Shown: in pieces, positions 21,737 to 31,546 of the stretch
Layout of the letters: each line of letters opens with the position of its first letter
How positions within the stretch are numbered: the first letter of the stretch is position 1
DNA from: Prosopocoilus inquinatus
Taxonomy: Eukaryota > Arthropoda > Insecta > Coleoptera > Lucanidae
DNA length: 64,000 nt
Assembly: GCA_036172665.1 (NCBI GenBank)
Contig: CM069874.1
Location: 51,690,707-51,754,706, forward strand
Direction of reading: 5' to 3'
Notes under the pieces: model-generated
What the model saw: the letters and a program-made list of their open reading frames with translations, nothing else
Databases searched by the model: none
What the model was told of the DNA's origin: nothing
Made by a program: the position numbers and the translations under genes

Positions 21737-23110
21737 TTACCACAGGCCCATTCCAATGGAAAACGCCGTCTTTTCTCGATCTTCAGGCGCCAGCTCCACT
21801 TGCCAATATCCACTCTTTAAGTCCAAAGTTGAGAAGATCTTTGAGCCGGCCAGGGTGTCCAGGGTATCATCAATCCGGGGCAAGGGATAGCTGTCCTTCT
21901 TGGTGACATTATTGAGTAACCGGTAGTCTACACAGAACCTGGTGGACCCATCCTTCTTCTTCACAAGCACTACTGGTGACGCCCACGGGCTGCTTGATGG
22001 TTCTATTACATTATCCTTTTCCATCTCGCGAATAATGCGTTCCGCTTCCTCACGCTTCGCCAACGGTAATCGCCTTGGAGCTTGACGGATAGGTCTTTCT
22101 TCTCCAGTCTCTATTTTGTGTTTCACGACATCAGTTCTTCCCTTGGATCCATTTTCTACCTCAAATACATCTTGATAGCGGCCGATCAGATTCTTTGCTT
22201 TTGTCTTCTGGTCTGGAGTCAATTCCTGGGCTGTTGACATAACCATTTCCCATAATTTCTTTGGGACTTTCGCTTCTGGCACGTTTGTTTCAAGTTGCCG
22301 GGAGATGGAGGACACCATGGTGCAGCTTCCCAAGATTGTTCCTTTCTTGATATTGACAGAGAAACAATTGACGTTCATCAGGCGGACAGGTACTTCCTTC
22401 TTCGCCGTCAACAACATTTTCCCAACGAGGACTCCTCTTCCAATCCTTTGATCATCAGTATTAGGTTCAACCATAATGACTTGACCATCTTGAAAAACAC
22501 CGTCCAGTTTTGCGTCGACGATAACCTCAGTCCTGCTGGGTAATACAACGTCTTCAGCGAGGACTACTCGAGCGGCCACGTCCCCTCGTTGATGTAGAAC
22601 CAACTCCTCATTATTGACCGCCATCACGCCACGCTTTAAGTCCAATTGGAACCCGTGGGCACACATGACGTCCATGCCCAAAATTGCCTCGTCCTCTATA
22701 TCTGCCACCAGTGCACGGTGTTTTATTGGAGTTGAACCAATGGTGATGATAACCTCTACTTCACCGTGGACAGTTGCTGATGTTCCAGTTGCAGTTTTCA
22801 GTCTCCACTTGGTCGGCTCGGTGCGTCCAGATGACTTAATGACGTCGGGTCTTAGGATGGTCTTCGTCGCACCCGTATCCAACAACATGGTGTGAGGAAT
22901 GTCATCAATGGTAACATCCACGAAGATACTGCTGGTTAACTGCCGTAGGGATATTACTTGGTTGGCTTTCGTCTTTGGGGGCCTTTGAATACGGGTCGAC
23001 GTTTGCCCCTCTGCACCGACCCGGCTTAGTTTAACTGTGGCTTCCTTGGATCCTGTCTGGGCTTTGGACATCGCCTGCGAACATGTCCTTCCTCCTGGCA
23101 ATTCCAACAC
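21737..23110 (-). CDS. Gypsy Pol, upstream part: protease and N-terminal RT
   Basis: The open frame is 457 codons, overlapping the end of gag by 85 nt in the -1 frame. The stretch shortly after the frameshift reads KLSRVGAEGQ. An aspartic protease follows, with LLDTGA (76-81) and an ILGMDVM block (about 144-149). RT begins with an EAERIIREMEKDNVIEPS-type block, then SPWASPVVLVKKKDG, FCVDYRLLN, YPLPRID and FSTLDLKSGYWQ. It stops at TAA (21737-21739) just after the GMGLW block, where the family normally continues with an amino acid before F-x-x-MPFGL. The stop looks like a single substitution, since the frame resumes at once. Confidence 0.93.
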   Translation of the reverse strand: MLELPGGRTCSQAMSKAQTGSKEATVKLSRVGAEGQTSTRIQRPPKTKANQVISLRQLTSSIFVDVTIDDIPHTMLLDTGATKTILRPDVIKSSGRTEPTKWRLKTATGTSATVHGEVEVIITIGSTPIKHRALVADIEDEAILGMDVMCAHGFQLDLKRGVMAVNNEELVLHQRGDVAARVVLAEDVVLPSRTEVIVDAKLDGVFQDGQVIMVEPNTDDQRIGRGVLVGKMLLTAKKEVPVRLMNVNCFSVNIKKGTILGSCTMVSSISRQLETNVPEAKVPKKLWEMVMSTAQELTPDQKTKAKNLIGRYQDVFEVENGSKGRTDVVKHKIETGEERPIRQAPRRLPLAKREEAERIIREMEKDNVIEPSSSPWASPVVLVKKKDGSTRFCVDYRLLNNVTKKDSYPLPRIDDTLDTLAGSKIFSTLDLKSGYWQVELAPEDREKTAFSIGMGLW

Positions 23111-24651
23111 ACCAGCGGCTTCTTCTGCTTGAAGACCTGTTCCACAATGCGGCGAACATCCTCGGCGGTGGTATACTCCCTGGGTCGCTCCTTTATAGCA
23201 GATCCCACCTTGGCGTTAGCGGATTCTTCCTCTTCTTCCTCTTGGAAGTCCATAGCCGCTCGCACCTTGACATGCCCTCTTGAGACTCGTCTCGCCGCTT
23301 CAAATTCCAAGGCATAAGCCAATGCGTTCTTGGACGTCTTCGGATGGGTCATTCTCAATGCCTGCTGGTTGTCTGGGTCACGGATTCCATCTATGAAGGT
23401 CTGCACCGTCAAACATTTGAGGAATTCAACAGGAGCTGTGGGATATGCCAACTGGGCCAGACGCGCAACGTCTGCTTCGAATTCCTGAAGAGTTTCTCCG
23501 GATTTCTGACAGCGATTCCTCAACTGCGCATGGTATACCTCGGTCAGATGGGCCTGTCCGTAACGCATTTCCATCCTATTCACCAGCTTGTCGAAGTCTT
23601 CTTGTTCCTCTGGCGGCATCGTCTGTAGCACATCGATAGCGTCCCCTCTCAAGGCCACAATTAACGAAGTGGCTTTTTCGCTGGCCGTCCATCTGTTCGC
23701 CTTTGCTGCTGCTTCGAACTGTTTGAAGTAGTTGGGCCAAGAAGACTTTCCATCGAACGTTGGTGGTTTTATCTTCAGTTTAGAATTTTCTGCTGGTCCT
23801 TCCACAATTCGGGTTTCATTATTTTCTAGTACTTCTACTGGTGGCTGATCCCCGAACACTCGCAACCCCGCCATGATTTGTTCCAGATTTTTGATTTTAT
23901 TATCCTGCTGGAATATTATTTCTTCCACATTTTCTTGAAGGTTTCTTGTTTCTTCCGATATTTTTACCACTAGTTTATCTTCGAGTCCTTTCGTCTGTTC
24001 TAGAAATTCACCCTTCAAATTTCCGGACTGTTCTAGAAGTTTCTCGTCGAAATTTCTGGATTGCTCTAGAAATTTCTCGTCTAAGTCTCTAGATTGTTCC
24101 AACAATTTATTTTGTAATTTGTCGAAATTTCCAGATTGTTCTAGAAGCTTCTCCTCTAAATTTCTGGATTGTTCTTGAAGCTTCTCGTCCAAATTTCTGG
24201 ATTGTTCTCGAAGTTCGTCCTTGAAATTTCCAGATTGTTCTAGAAGCTTCTCCTCTAAATTTCTGGATTGTTCTCGAAGCTTCTGTAAATTTCCAGACTG
24301 TTCTTGAAACTTCTCGTCCAAATTTCTGGATTGTTCTCGAAGTTCGTCCTTGAAATTTCCAGATTGTTCTCGAAGTTCGTCCTTGAAATTTCCAGATTGT
24401 TCTAGAAGCTTTTGCTCTAAATTTCTGGATTGTTCTCGAAGTTCATCTTTCAGGATTTTATTAAAATCGGCGGGACCACACGAAATTTCGAAAAGGAAGG
24501 TCTCTGGATCTTCGCCAGCTGTCAACAAATCGGATCGGAGACGCTGTTGAAGTGCGCCTTTCAAACCACAGGTTTCTAACTCTCGTTCTTCCAATTCGGT
24601 TTTTAATTCGGCCACTTTTAAGTCTTTCAACAACACTTTTCTCGTAGCCAT
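23026..24651 (-). CDS. Gypsy Gag with SAP-like motif, hendecad coiled coil and zinc knuckle
   Basis: The 541-residue structural protein starts at the ATG about 100 nt after the primer-binding site. Residues 8-42 (LKDLKVAELKTELEERELET and following) fit a SAP motif, usually a DNA-binding helix pair. Residues about 69-225 are some 14 copies of an 11-residue repeat with the core L-x-EQS-x-N-L/F, mostly in 33-bp steps, predicted to form a long hendecad coiled coil. About 295-455 is the retrotransposon capsid region (WPNYFKQFEAAAK, ETLQEFEADVARLAQ). C515-x2-C518-x4-H523-x4-C528 is the zinc knuckle that packages RNA. An acidic stretch lies near 470-476. It would assemble virus-like particles. No internal stop is seen. 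Confidence 0.93.
   Translation of the reverse strand: MATRKVLLKDLKVAELKTELEERELETCGLKGALQQRLRSDLLTAGEDPETFLFEISCGPADFNKILKDELREQSRNLEQKLLEQSGNFKDELREQSGNFKDELREQSRNLDEKFQEQSGNLQKLREQSRNLEEKLLEQSGNFKDELREQSRNLDEKLQEQSRNLEEKLLEQSGNFDKLQNKLLEQSRDLDEKFLEQSRNFDEKLLEQSGNLKGEFLEQTKGLEDKLVVKISEETRNLQENVEEIIFQQDNKIKNLEQIMAGLRVFGDQPPVEVLENNETRIVEGPAENSKLKIKPPTFDGKSSWPNYFKQFEAAAKANRWTASEKATSLIVALRGDAIDVLQTMPPEEQEDFDKLVNRMEMRYGQAHLTEVYHAQLRNRCQKSGETLQEFEADVARLAQLAYPTAPVEFLKCLTVQTFIDGIRDPDNQQALRMTHPKTSKNALAYALEFEAARRVSRGHVKVRAAMDFQEEEEEESANAKVGSAIKERPREYTTAEDVRRIVEQVFKQKKPLVCWNCQEEGHVRRRCPKPRQDPRKPQLN
23029..23035 (-). promoter_or_regulatory. Probable -1 ribosomal frameshift site at the gag stop
   Basis: On the minus strand the gag frame ends G TTA AAC TAA. 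G-TTA-AAC has the X-XXY-YYZ-like layout of -1 slippery heptamers, and GUUAAAC is a known functional variant in some RNA viruses. Slipping back one base leads directly into the open pol frame. The frame relation is measured from the sequence; efficiency and any downstream pseudoknot are not shown. Confidence 0.7.
23985..24450 (-). repeat. 33-bp repeat array inside gag
   Basis: The plus strand repeats AAATTTCTGGATTGTTCTCG-like and AAATTTCCAGATTGTTCTAG-like units about every 33 bp, encoding the EQSRNL and EQSGNF repeats. Some units are shorter or longer by a few codons, always keeping the frame. Confidence 0.9.
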
Positions 24652-24734
24652 TGTTTTTTTTTTTTCCGGACTGTACTTATTTAATAATCTGATTAAATTT
24701 AATTTACTTTAAATTGTTTATTTATTTGCACAAA

Positions 24735-24751
24735 CCCGCACACCGACACCA
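24735..24751 (-). other. Primer-binding site
   Basis: After the 5' LTR terminus (…AACA) and one spacer base, the minus strand reads TGGTGTCGGTGTGCGG. It begins TGG, complementary to a tRNA CCA end. I cannot assign the tRNA by eye. Confidence 0.7.
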
Positions 24752-24752
24752 C

Positions 24753-25077
24753 TGTTACGTTTCTAGGGTTTGAGTTTATTTATTTTCACGAATAAAACAC
24801 TCGATAAAAACTTAACCGTAATTTAATGAAGCTTAAAAACTAATTTATTTATTACAATTTATTTTCACACTAAAATCTAACTTCGACTATCGCTGCTCGA
24901 ATTCGACTGCCTGGTGAGTCAACCCCGGGCCATTTTATATCATTGCTGGCGTCTGGAAGTCTCGATTCTGGAAGATTCTAGTTTGCTCCATATAGGCCCC
25001 GAACGCGTGACGGCCTATGACACATCGAAGCGGACCGACTTCCTGACGCCTTGCGCTAAGTCGGTTGGCTCGCCACA
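24753..25077 (-). repeat. 5' LTR of the gypsy element
   Basis: 325-bp partner of 18460-18784, apparently without a difference. It should hold the promoter of the element; no specific core motif is claimed. Confidence 0.95.
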
Positions 25078-25275
25078 ATAGAGACTCCGAACGATATTGT
25101 TTACTTAAGGTAATAAAACAAAAAGAAATGCCAATACAGCAAGAATTATACAATCGTTTCTGGCTAGTGTATTCTAAAATTAATGCAAACAATCAGTCTG
25201 TGAATTGCACCGCGATACTAAAGCACATCGTGAGACCATTTTCGTTATAAAAATCCTTTTAGTTTTGCGACGGAG
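25078..25275 (+). repeat. Dispersed repeat R1, copy B, right part
   Basis: Resumes with ATAGAGACTCCGAACGAT, the sequence that follows TAAAAATAG in copy A (17500-17520), and ends near the GTGAGACCATTT block also present at 17648. This confirms the insertion point of the gypsy element. Confidence 0.75.
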
Positions 25276-26920
25276 ACGATGACAGAAAACCTCATTTTTA
25301 TCACAATACACGCGGACGCAATAGGCGCGGCATGCAGCGTATCCCACACAATTTCCTAACATTGCGTCATCAAGGATAAATACCATGCAAACTCGATATA
25401 CCACTGCACAATATTATAAGACGTATAATTATATAATTACAGACTAAATTATAATAGACTAGTACCATTGTATTCTTGTTCATAGTTCGCTTAAGTTTCA
25501 AGATGTAAAAGTAGGTAAGTTTTTTAATTGCACGTACGATCTGTTCTATTTTTCTCCGAAAGGAATTTTTAGATTCATTAACGTTCCTTCTAAATATAAT
25601 ACAAAATTAAATATTTTAATTGTATTCCATTTACAATCTGTTTAAATCCTTTAATGTTCTGCCTCTTCTTGAATTCTTTTCCATGAATTTGACTAAACGT
25701 GCGGTCACTTGTAAACTTGCAGTAGAAATGCTACGAGGTCGCATAATTTACAACAAACTGCCATTATTCACACGTGCAACTCTTGTCGCCTTGCTTCTTT
25801 ATAATCCCAGTTGAGAAAAGCGCTTCCAAAAAAAAAAAAAAGAAAATCGTGCCGTATTTACTGACCTCCGGACAAAATCCCCTAAGCGGCGAACTTCGCG
25901 GACATATTTGTTAATAAGGATTAGCGCTGAACTTTAAGTAACGATATCCATGAATCATGCTCAGCGAATACTTTCGCTCCGTCTAACAATGAGGGTTTTG
26001 TTGGAAATTGTGAAGTATTGAATCAACAGATTTATTTGTTGCATTATGTATGTGCTTTTGATGTATACTCGGTTCTTTTATTAATATTTTTTCTTAAATT
26101 TTCCTACATTTTTGATTTATTTCAATAATTCTATCTAATCTTAATCGTTCCATTTTTGGGCAAAAAGTAAAAAGAGCAAAAAATAAAATAGTTTTGCCTA
26201 ATAATCATTTATTATAAATGATAAGAGAAAATATAAGGTGTCTTGAAGTGAAATTAATCGCGTTGAAATTCTTAATCATGATTAATTCACAAAGCGACTT
26301 GGGCATCGAGGAAAGTACACAAACCCACACAAGGCAATTAATACACCTTCTGAGGTATTTACGAGTGATTTTTCTCCGTTTCACACATTTCTCTTTCAAC
26401 ACGTTATTTATACGTTCGAGTCCTAAAGAAATGGGCGTCGACGTTAATTTATATTCAATGCATACGTAATGTTTATATTTCTATTATTGATCTACGTGAC
26501 CACTTTTGGTTTTTCTCCGTTGAGAAATTCCGAATCTTATTAAAAAGTGAAAGCAATTTGTGTCTGAAGAGAGCAGTGTTCGCCTTTTTCCTTTTGAAAG
26601 TTATTCTTAAACTAAAAATATTATTTTCCAATATAATGTTCTTTGTTGTGAAATAATAATGTGAACTCTCCACATAAAATTATTAGCTGGAGCTATTAAC
26701 TCGACAACATCAGGCGAGAATTAATTAGAACTCTCGACAGATATTTAATTTTGCGGGCATATATGCCTGGCTAGGTAGCTACTACTACCGTGCATTCAAT
26801 TGAATTCCTCTTTAAAGTAAGCTATGATTTCTTTATGAAGTTGACGACACAATTCTAGAGAAAACAGTTGTCATTAACTGTCAGTACTGATCGTAACATC
26901 AAATAAAAACACAACATTAA
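25276..26920. other. AT-rich region, no gene recognised
   Basis: Only short frames without motif; nothing identified on either strand. Confidence 0.5.
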
Positions 26921-26923
26921 AGT

Positions 26924-27900
26924 TTAAAGTAGATGCTCAAAGTGCTCTCCTTCAGCTTGAATACATAAGCGTACTCTGCGTTTCATGTTTTCAAACCCGT
27001 TTGCTAAGTGTTCGGAGGTTATGTTAGCACACATATCTGTAATGCGCGCACGAAGTTTTTCGATTGTGTGACGCGTAGTTCTAAAAACTATGTTTTTCAT
27101 GTGCGGATAAATGAAGTAATCCATAATTGTGAGATCCGGAGACCTTGCAGGAAAATTTACAATCCGATTACCGAAAAACTGCTGCAGGAAAGTCATTGTT
27201 TCATGAGCTGTGTGGGCAGTAGCATTGTCTGTAAGTTCATCATCATGTAGTTGATTAATGAAAGGTTCTAATATCTCATTTCGGTATCTTTCAGCAGTTA
27301 CTGAGTCGTTAAAAAATATTGGTCCGATGATACGCCTTCTTGACACTGCTAGCCAAACACCAATTTTTAATGGATGTAATGGAGTTTCCACAAATTCATG
27401 GGGATTTTCTGCTGACCATGTTCTCATATTCTGTTTATTTAAATACCCTGAGAGATGAAACCAGGCCTCATCGGAAAAGAAACACTTGTCAAGAACGTCG
27501 TCGTTGTTTAAGTTATCAAGAAACCACTGACAATATTCTGTTCTTCTGTGAAAATCTACTGGCCTGAGTTCGTGGACTGCTTGAATCTCATATGGATAAA
27601 GCTTTAAATCTTTTTTTAAGAATAGTGTGACATGTTCCCACTGATAGCTGAACTTCTTGTGAAAGTTTCGCAATAGATTTCTTGGGAGAGTGTTCCATTC
27701 GATCCCGAACATCTTCAATGCAGGCTGCAGTCCTTTTCTTAGCTGCTCCGCTCCCTGTTTTGCGACCAAGTGATCCTGTTTCCCGCAATTTAAGAACACA
27801 AGTATGGATATGTTTAACTAGCTGTTCATAAGTAATAGCAAAATTAGGAAACTGCTGTCGAAACTTCTGTACACACTGATTAATGGAATAAACTAACTAC
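26924..27900 (-). pseudogene. Tc1/mariner-superfamily transposase pseudogene
   Basis: On the minus strand, a helix-turn-helix N-terminus (about 27890-27620) with FRQQFPN, VLKLRETGSLG and IAKLSQEVQLSVGTCHTILK runs in one frame. The DDE domain continues in another frame from about 27612 to 26924. The switch lies in a T7/A7 run at about 27612-27618. The DDE part keeps FFSDEAWFHLSGY (first Asp), TDNATAHTA (second Asp) and ARSPDLTIMDYF (third Asp), with 35 residues between the second and third. The segment just before the second Asp looks a few residues short for the family (inference). No terminal inverted repeats were found. Confidence 0.85.
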
Positions 27901-28391
27901 CGGTTTGAAAATAACTTTCAACAATAAATATTTTCTGCTGTAATTCTAACATTTTGAATTAATTGAAAATACAAAGTATCAATTTGACATTTGTTTAATT
28001 AAATAATTGAACAGCTATCAGTGCTGCAAATCTTAGGAGAAAAAAACAATGAAATCATAGCCCACTTTAATGAGGAATTCAATCGAAGGCACGGTATTAA
28101 TGGTTATAATTATACCACTTATTTCAAATTGTTTTCGGAAATGTACGGACTAATCTGCCGCAAATTACATTGCCCTTGGCTACCAAGGAGCGGACCAACA
28201 CATCTATATCTGTTCTGTAGCTTCCTTTTTACAATTTTTTGAAATAATCTTTCTGTTGTCAAGTTGTTTACTTTGAGTAAAATATCCGAGAAATATCCGA
28301 CACGTACACTTTGTCGTTTATTTTATAACACTTTCAGTGGAAAGCTGAACGAAATAATACATGGCACAAAATAAAACAGTAGACAATATTC
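27901..28391. other. Spacer; unassigned open frame
   Basis: An open frame at 28021-28242 begins with a plausible charged stretch (GEKNNEIIAHFNEEF) but has no domain I recognise. Confidence 0.35.
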
Positions 28392-28900
28392 TACGAGGAG
28401 TTGTTGCAGTTGTTTTGCAACACTGCCATTATTTTCACTATCGATAGTTATTGTGTGAGCGCGACCCAATCTATTTACTTTTTATTCTATGATCCGCATG
28501 TTGCTAGCGCGGAGACATGAGCCTTCTCTTCGAGTTAATTTTCTACATTTACGATTGGCTTAATCTGGGCACGTGGGACGAGCGTTTTCGCTCTCGAAGC
28601 GACCATCACGGCATCTAATTAATTTCATGGGTAGGTCGTCAAGGGTGCTGTCGCGTTTTGGTTACTTTAATGTTTTCTGTTAGGGAGTTAATTTGCCCGT
28701 GTGGACATAACTGAAACGACGGAAGTGCCAGAATCATAGACGGCCCTTTAATGCAAGTGCTTCTTCGATGCATAAATTGAAAAGCCTGTGAAGTTTTGCA
28801 GAGGTAAGATTATTGCGTAATTTATTGAAACCTTTGCCATATCATAACATTTCGTTTCTTTCTTTCTCTTAGGTTTTTTCCCTTTACCCTGAGCTTTCAT
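28392..28900 (+). repeat. Dispersed repeat R2, copy 1
   Basis: It aligns in the same orientation with 45578-46050 for about 500 bp. Shared landmarks are TTGTTTTGCAACA (28412), GCGCGGAG (28517), TTTACGATTGG (28547), the GTTTTCGCTCTCGAAGCG block (28583), GTCAAGGGTGCT (28637), GTTTTGGTTACTT (28654), GGACATAACT (28703) and the ending CCCTTTACCCTGAG. The copies differ by scattered substitutions and small gaps, one of about 20 bp. It is non-coding with no clear termini; the class is unknown. Confidence 0.8.
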
Positions 28901-29238
28901 TATTCGTCCTCTAGGCTCGTTGATTTTTACTTAGTTGCCACCTGAAATCCGTCAAAAACCATTACCACGATTCAAGTCTATCATCAAACAGTATTTGATA
29001 AAGCATTCCTTTTATTCCATCGAGGACTTTCTTGAGCATTCTCATGTCTTTTAAAATGCCTATATGTATTATCTATGTGATTGATTTTGACTATATAACT
29101 TTATGTCCATCAGTGTCGATAACTTGGTAGTTTTCAGGTAAGCGTAAATAGTTTGGTAGCAGAGTACCAAATGAAGTTCGTACTTCGTACTGATGTCAAT
29201 TATGGACAATCGTAGAACCAGGTGAAACTAAACTAAAT
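28901..29238. other. Spacer, no gene recognised
   Basis: AT-rich; nothing supportable. Confidence 0.4.
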
Positions 29239-29780
29239 GGATTCGAATGAAGATGTCAAAAATCAGTACACCATAAGGCAAGGAAAAGCTCTTGTGAATG
29301 CCACGCTTACAATTTGCGACATGCAACAAATGCAAACACGATATTTAAAGACACCAAAAGAACTGCGGCAAAAATTGTTCAACTTCGCAGAAAATTACCT
29401 TCGTTAAGATCAAGCGATATTAATTCAATAGAAACTTATTTGGGTCCAATAAATAAAATTGCAGCAGTCTTGCTAGAGATCGGAGATAAAATTGAAGATG
29501 GTGATTTGGATATGACAATGTTATGCAGACTCTCGGAGACAAAAGGGATAATGTATCAGTATTGTGCAACTTGCCTGAAACTGATTTCTCAGGTATTACT
29601 ATTAAAAGGAGACTTCTTGCTGAAGATGACAAGCGACGACAGAATAACGACGACAGACAAACGGCTATGCTTACAAAGATCAGAACTACAGCTACATACT
29701 AGAATGACAATGAAGTCAAGAGAAACAATTTTCGACAAAGGCAACATAAGAGGATGGCTTTTGCCATCTACCTGAGCAGA
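29239..29780 (+). pseudogene. Copia-type gag remnant
   Basis: Three frames together resemble the Gag polyprotein of Ty1/copia elements. The frame from 29239 starts MDSNEDVKNQ and reaches ELRQKLFNFA. The next frame carries VQLRRKLPSLRSSDINSIE, then INKIAAVLLEIGDKIEDGDL and MLCRLSETKG, a signature block of copia gag. A third frame near 29603-29650 carries IKRRLLAEDDKRRQNN. The zinc knuckle, protease and integrase are not seen. The breaks are frameshifts; no LTRs were identified. Confidence 0.7.
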
Positions 29781-30099
29781 AGCAAGATTTATACTGAAGA
29801 AATTAAGCCAGCAGCTTCAGTCCTGACAGACGAATCGTCACAGATAAACGTAGTACGTCGAAAAAGCATCGTACTTCAAACAATACAATAGATAAGTCGA
29901 AAAAACGTAAATCGTAAAGCCATAACTAAAACTGGACCAAAAATGAGTCGTGTCCAAAACTGGAACTAAAAGCCTATAAGAGAAAATCAGTCGTAAACAT
30001 ACCTGGCGTGCACGTCGAGGACGAATCTGAGACAAACTCGTTTGAGTTTCAGTCCTCTAGCACCATGTTAAACTTGATGGAATGTGTACACTGAAGAAA
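29781..30099. other. Spacer after the copia remnant
   Basis: It may contain more decayed copia sequence, but no motif is recognisable. Confidence 0.35.
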
Positions 30100-30274
30100 C
30101 CTCCAACTAGGTTTCCTCAACCCAAATAAAATGTGTACCGTTCTTTAGGGCGGACACAACGCGAAATTTGGGCAAATCCCCTGCTACCGCCAAACAGGCT
30201 ATGGGGACACCACAAGACGAATGAGTTCCTTCAGACTCATCGCAAATTAATAAAGCCAAAACTGGGTTTACCCG
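30100..30274 (+). repeat. Dispersed repeat R3, partial third copy
   Basis: It matches the right half of 16855-17215 loosely (CCCTGCTACCGCC, ATGGGGACACCAC) and more clearly at AATTAATAAAGCCAAAACT (30246-30264). A TIR element follows directly, and beyond that lies an R1 copy. Confidence 0.45.
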
Positions 30275-30737
30275 TAAGCTTGGTTTACGTTCAGCGCCAC
30301 GTGAATGTGCATGCAACGCCAACGCAACACGCTAACATTCGAAAGATGCGGTAACTTATTATAATAGTTTACAAACCATGCGACGCAAATGCACAAACGC
30401 AACGTCAACGCAAAAAGTTCGTCAACTTCAACTTTTAGCGTCTGCGTTACGTTGTACGTTGTTGCGTTAACCAATCAGCATTGAGCAATTTGAATTCATA
30501 TTAGGCGTTGCACATGTTGGCAAGAAGGTACATCATCGCAGATGATTTAAACCTTTTGTTTGTATAAAAATGGAAATTGAGGACAAAAAGTTAAATTAGA
30601 TCGAGTGCAAAAGTATAGCGAGTTGTACGACGAAAGTCAAGTTGACGTCGGGTATGGGTCGCGTTAAACGTAAACCAAAGTGTATGTTTCAAATGTTAAC
30701 GTGTTGTGTTCGCGTTGTGTGCGTAAAACCAAGCTTA
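30275..30737. mobile_element. TIR element (MITE-like), 463 bp
   Basis: The left end TAAGCTTGGTTTACG and the right end CGTAAAACCAAGCTTA are inverted repeats. The similarity extends about 50-55 bp inward, including CAACACG-TAACATT on both sides. The interior is rich in CAACGC/GCGTTG words. No clear target duplication was found, so the superfamily is open. It separates R3 from R1 copy C. Confidence 0.65.
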
Positions 30738-30975
30738 AATGTACCAAGAAAGGATTTGCACGAATCGACAAAGTATTGTCACGGGAACAAGACCCAACCG
30801 AATAAAAACTGACGTAAAGAAAACCAATAGCGTGAAAGGTCAAATGTGAACGCAATTTAATCTTTTCGTCGAAATAATATGTATACAAAAAATTATAATA
30901 ATTCTCAGGATTTTATAACTAACGTAAAAAATGAGACGTCGCCGAAGATTTTATGACCGTCTAAACGTAGCACTG
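30738..30975 (+). repeat. Dispersed repeat R1, copy C (truncated)
   Basis: It begins GTACCAAGAAAGGATTTGCACG, as copy B does near 18047, and continues through GAAAACCAATAGCGTGAAAG and TAATTCTCAGGAT to the GACCGTCTAAACG block. It ends before the CACCTGCAG part. Confidence 0.7.
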
Positions 30976-31325
30976 TCGAAGGTTGTACTTTTGAATTATT
31001 TTTTTAAAGTGTTATACACACGATAACTTGGAATTTGATTAAACTGTTTTTGTTTGTTAACTTTGCTAGAATTAACATTGCTTTCAAAAGGTAAGAAGGT
31101 ATTCACTATTAACTTACTATTTGCAACCGAAATACAAATACTAGAATGCAATGATTATTGTTAAACACTAGATTTTAGATCTAGTATCTACATAAGTATT
31201 GTTACGCTAACGGTAAGCCTCCAACATGTCACGCTTAGGGGCATAGGGTTTGCCGGGTGCGTAGGTAGAGCTTTGGTAAATCAAAGTGGATTACACAAAA
31301 AATAATATATATTGCTTTTGGTAAT
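30976..31325. other. Spacer, no gene recognised
   Basis: AT-rich DNA with a small GC-rich stretch at about 31215-31275; nothing identified. Confidence 0.4.
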
Positions 31326-31427
31326 GTTCAGGTTTTAGATCATGAATCGAATTTGTCAAAAAGACTTATTTCTGAAATGATATTTATTAACAAATGTAAA
31401 AATTCTATTAACTTAAAAAGGGTTTAA
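31326..31427 (+). pseudogene. Penelope-like element ORF, C-terminal remnant
   Basis: The frame reads VQVLDHESNLSKRLISEMIF and then CKNSIN, ending in TAA at 31425-31427. This parallels the C-terminus of the GIY-YIG endonuclease of the PLE copies at 32.2-36.4 kb (KRRFIEMCKIKMSRNSIN). Only the tail is left and it belongs to a different subfamily. Confidence 0.65.
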
Positions 31428-31546
31428 CTTGAAGGCTTCCGCGGCCGTCGTCTATCGATGAATTCCTGGCTTCCGGTTGGAACCGCGTCTCTTCTCGGAT
31501 TTCTTCTACTGCCGACGTTTCGTTCTCCATTGCAGAAGAACTTCCT

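Larger units (their letters stand above)
18460..25077 (-). mobile_element. Ty3/gypsy LTR retrotransposon, near-intact, with macro-domain Pol
   Basis: The element is 6618 bp, bounded by two 325-bp LTRs that look identical base for base, with TG...CA ends and a 4-bp target duplication ATAG (18456-18459 and 25078-25081). The order on the minus strand is 5' LTR, primer-binding site, gag, pol, polypurine tract, 3' LTR. Pol runs protease, RT, RNase H, integrase, which is the Ty3/gypsy order, and there is no envelope frame. It inserted into R1 copy B. Identical LTRs indicate a recent insertion. The only obvious coding defect is one in-frame TAA in RT. The Pol C-terminus is unusual in carrying a macro domain and a CCCH finger. 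Confidence 0.95.

Noticed and set aside
19912..24550. Many plus-strand and other-frame open frames across the gypsy element
   Set aside because: Shadows of gag and pol on the opposite strand; the minus-strand frames carry the conserved motifs.
18460..25077. An envelope gene, making the element an errantivirus
   Set aside because: The region after integrase is fully occupied by the macro and CCCH tail in the pol frame; no separate env-like frame exists.
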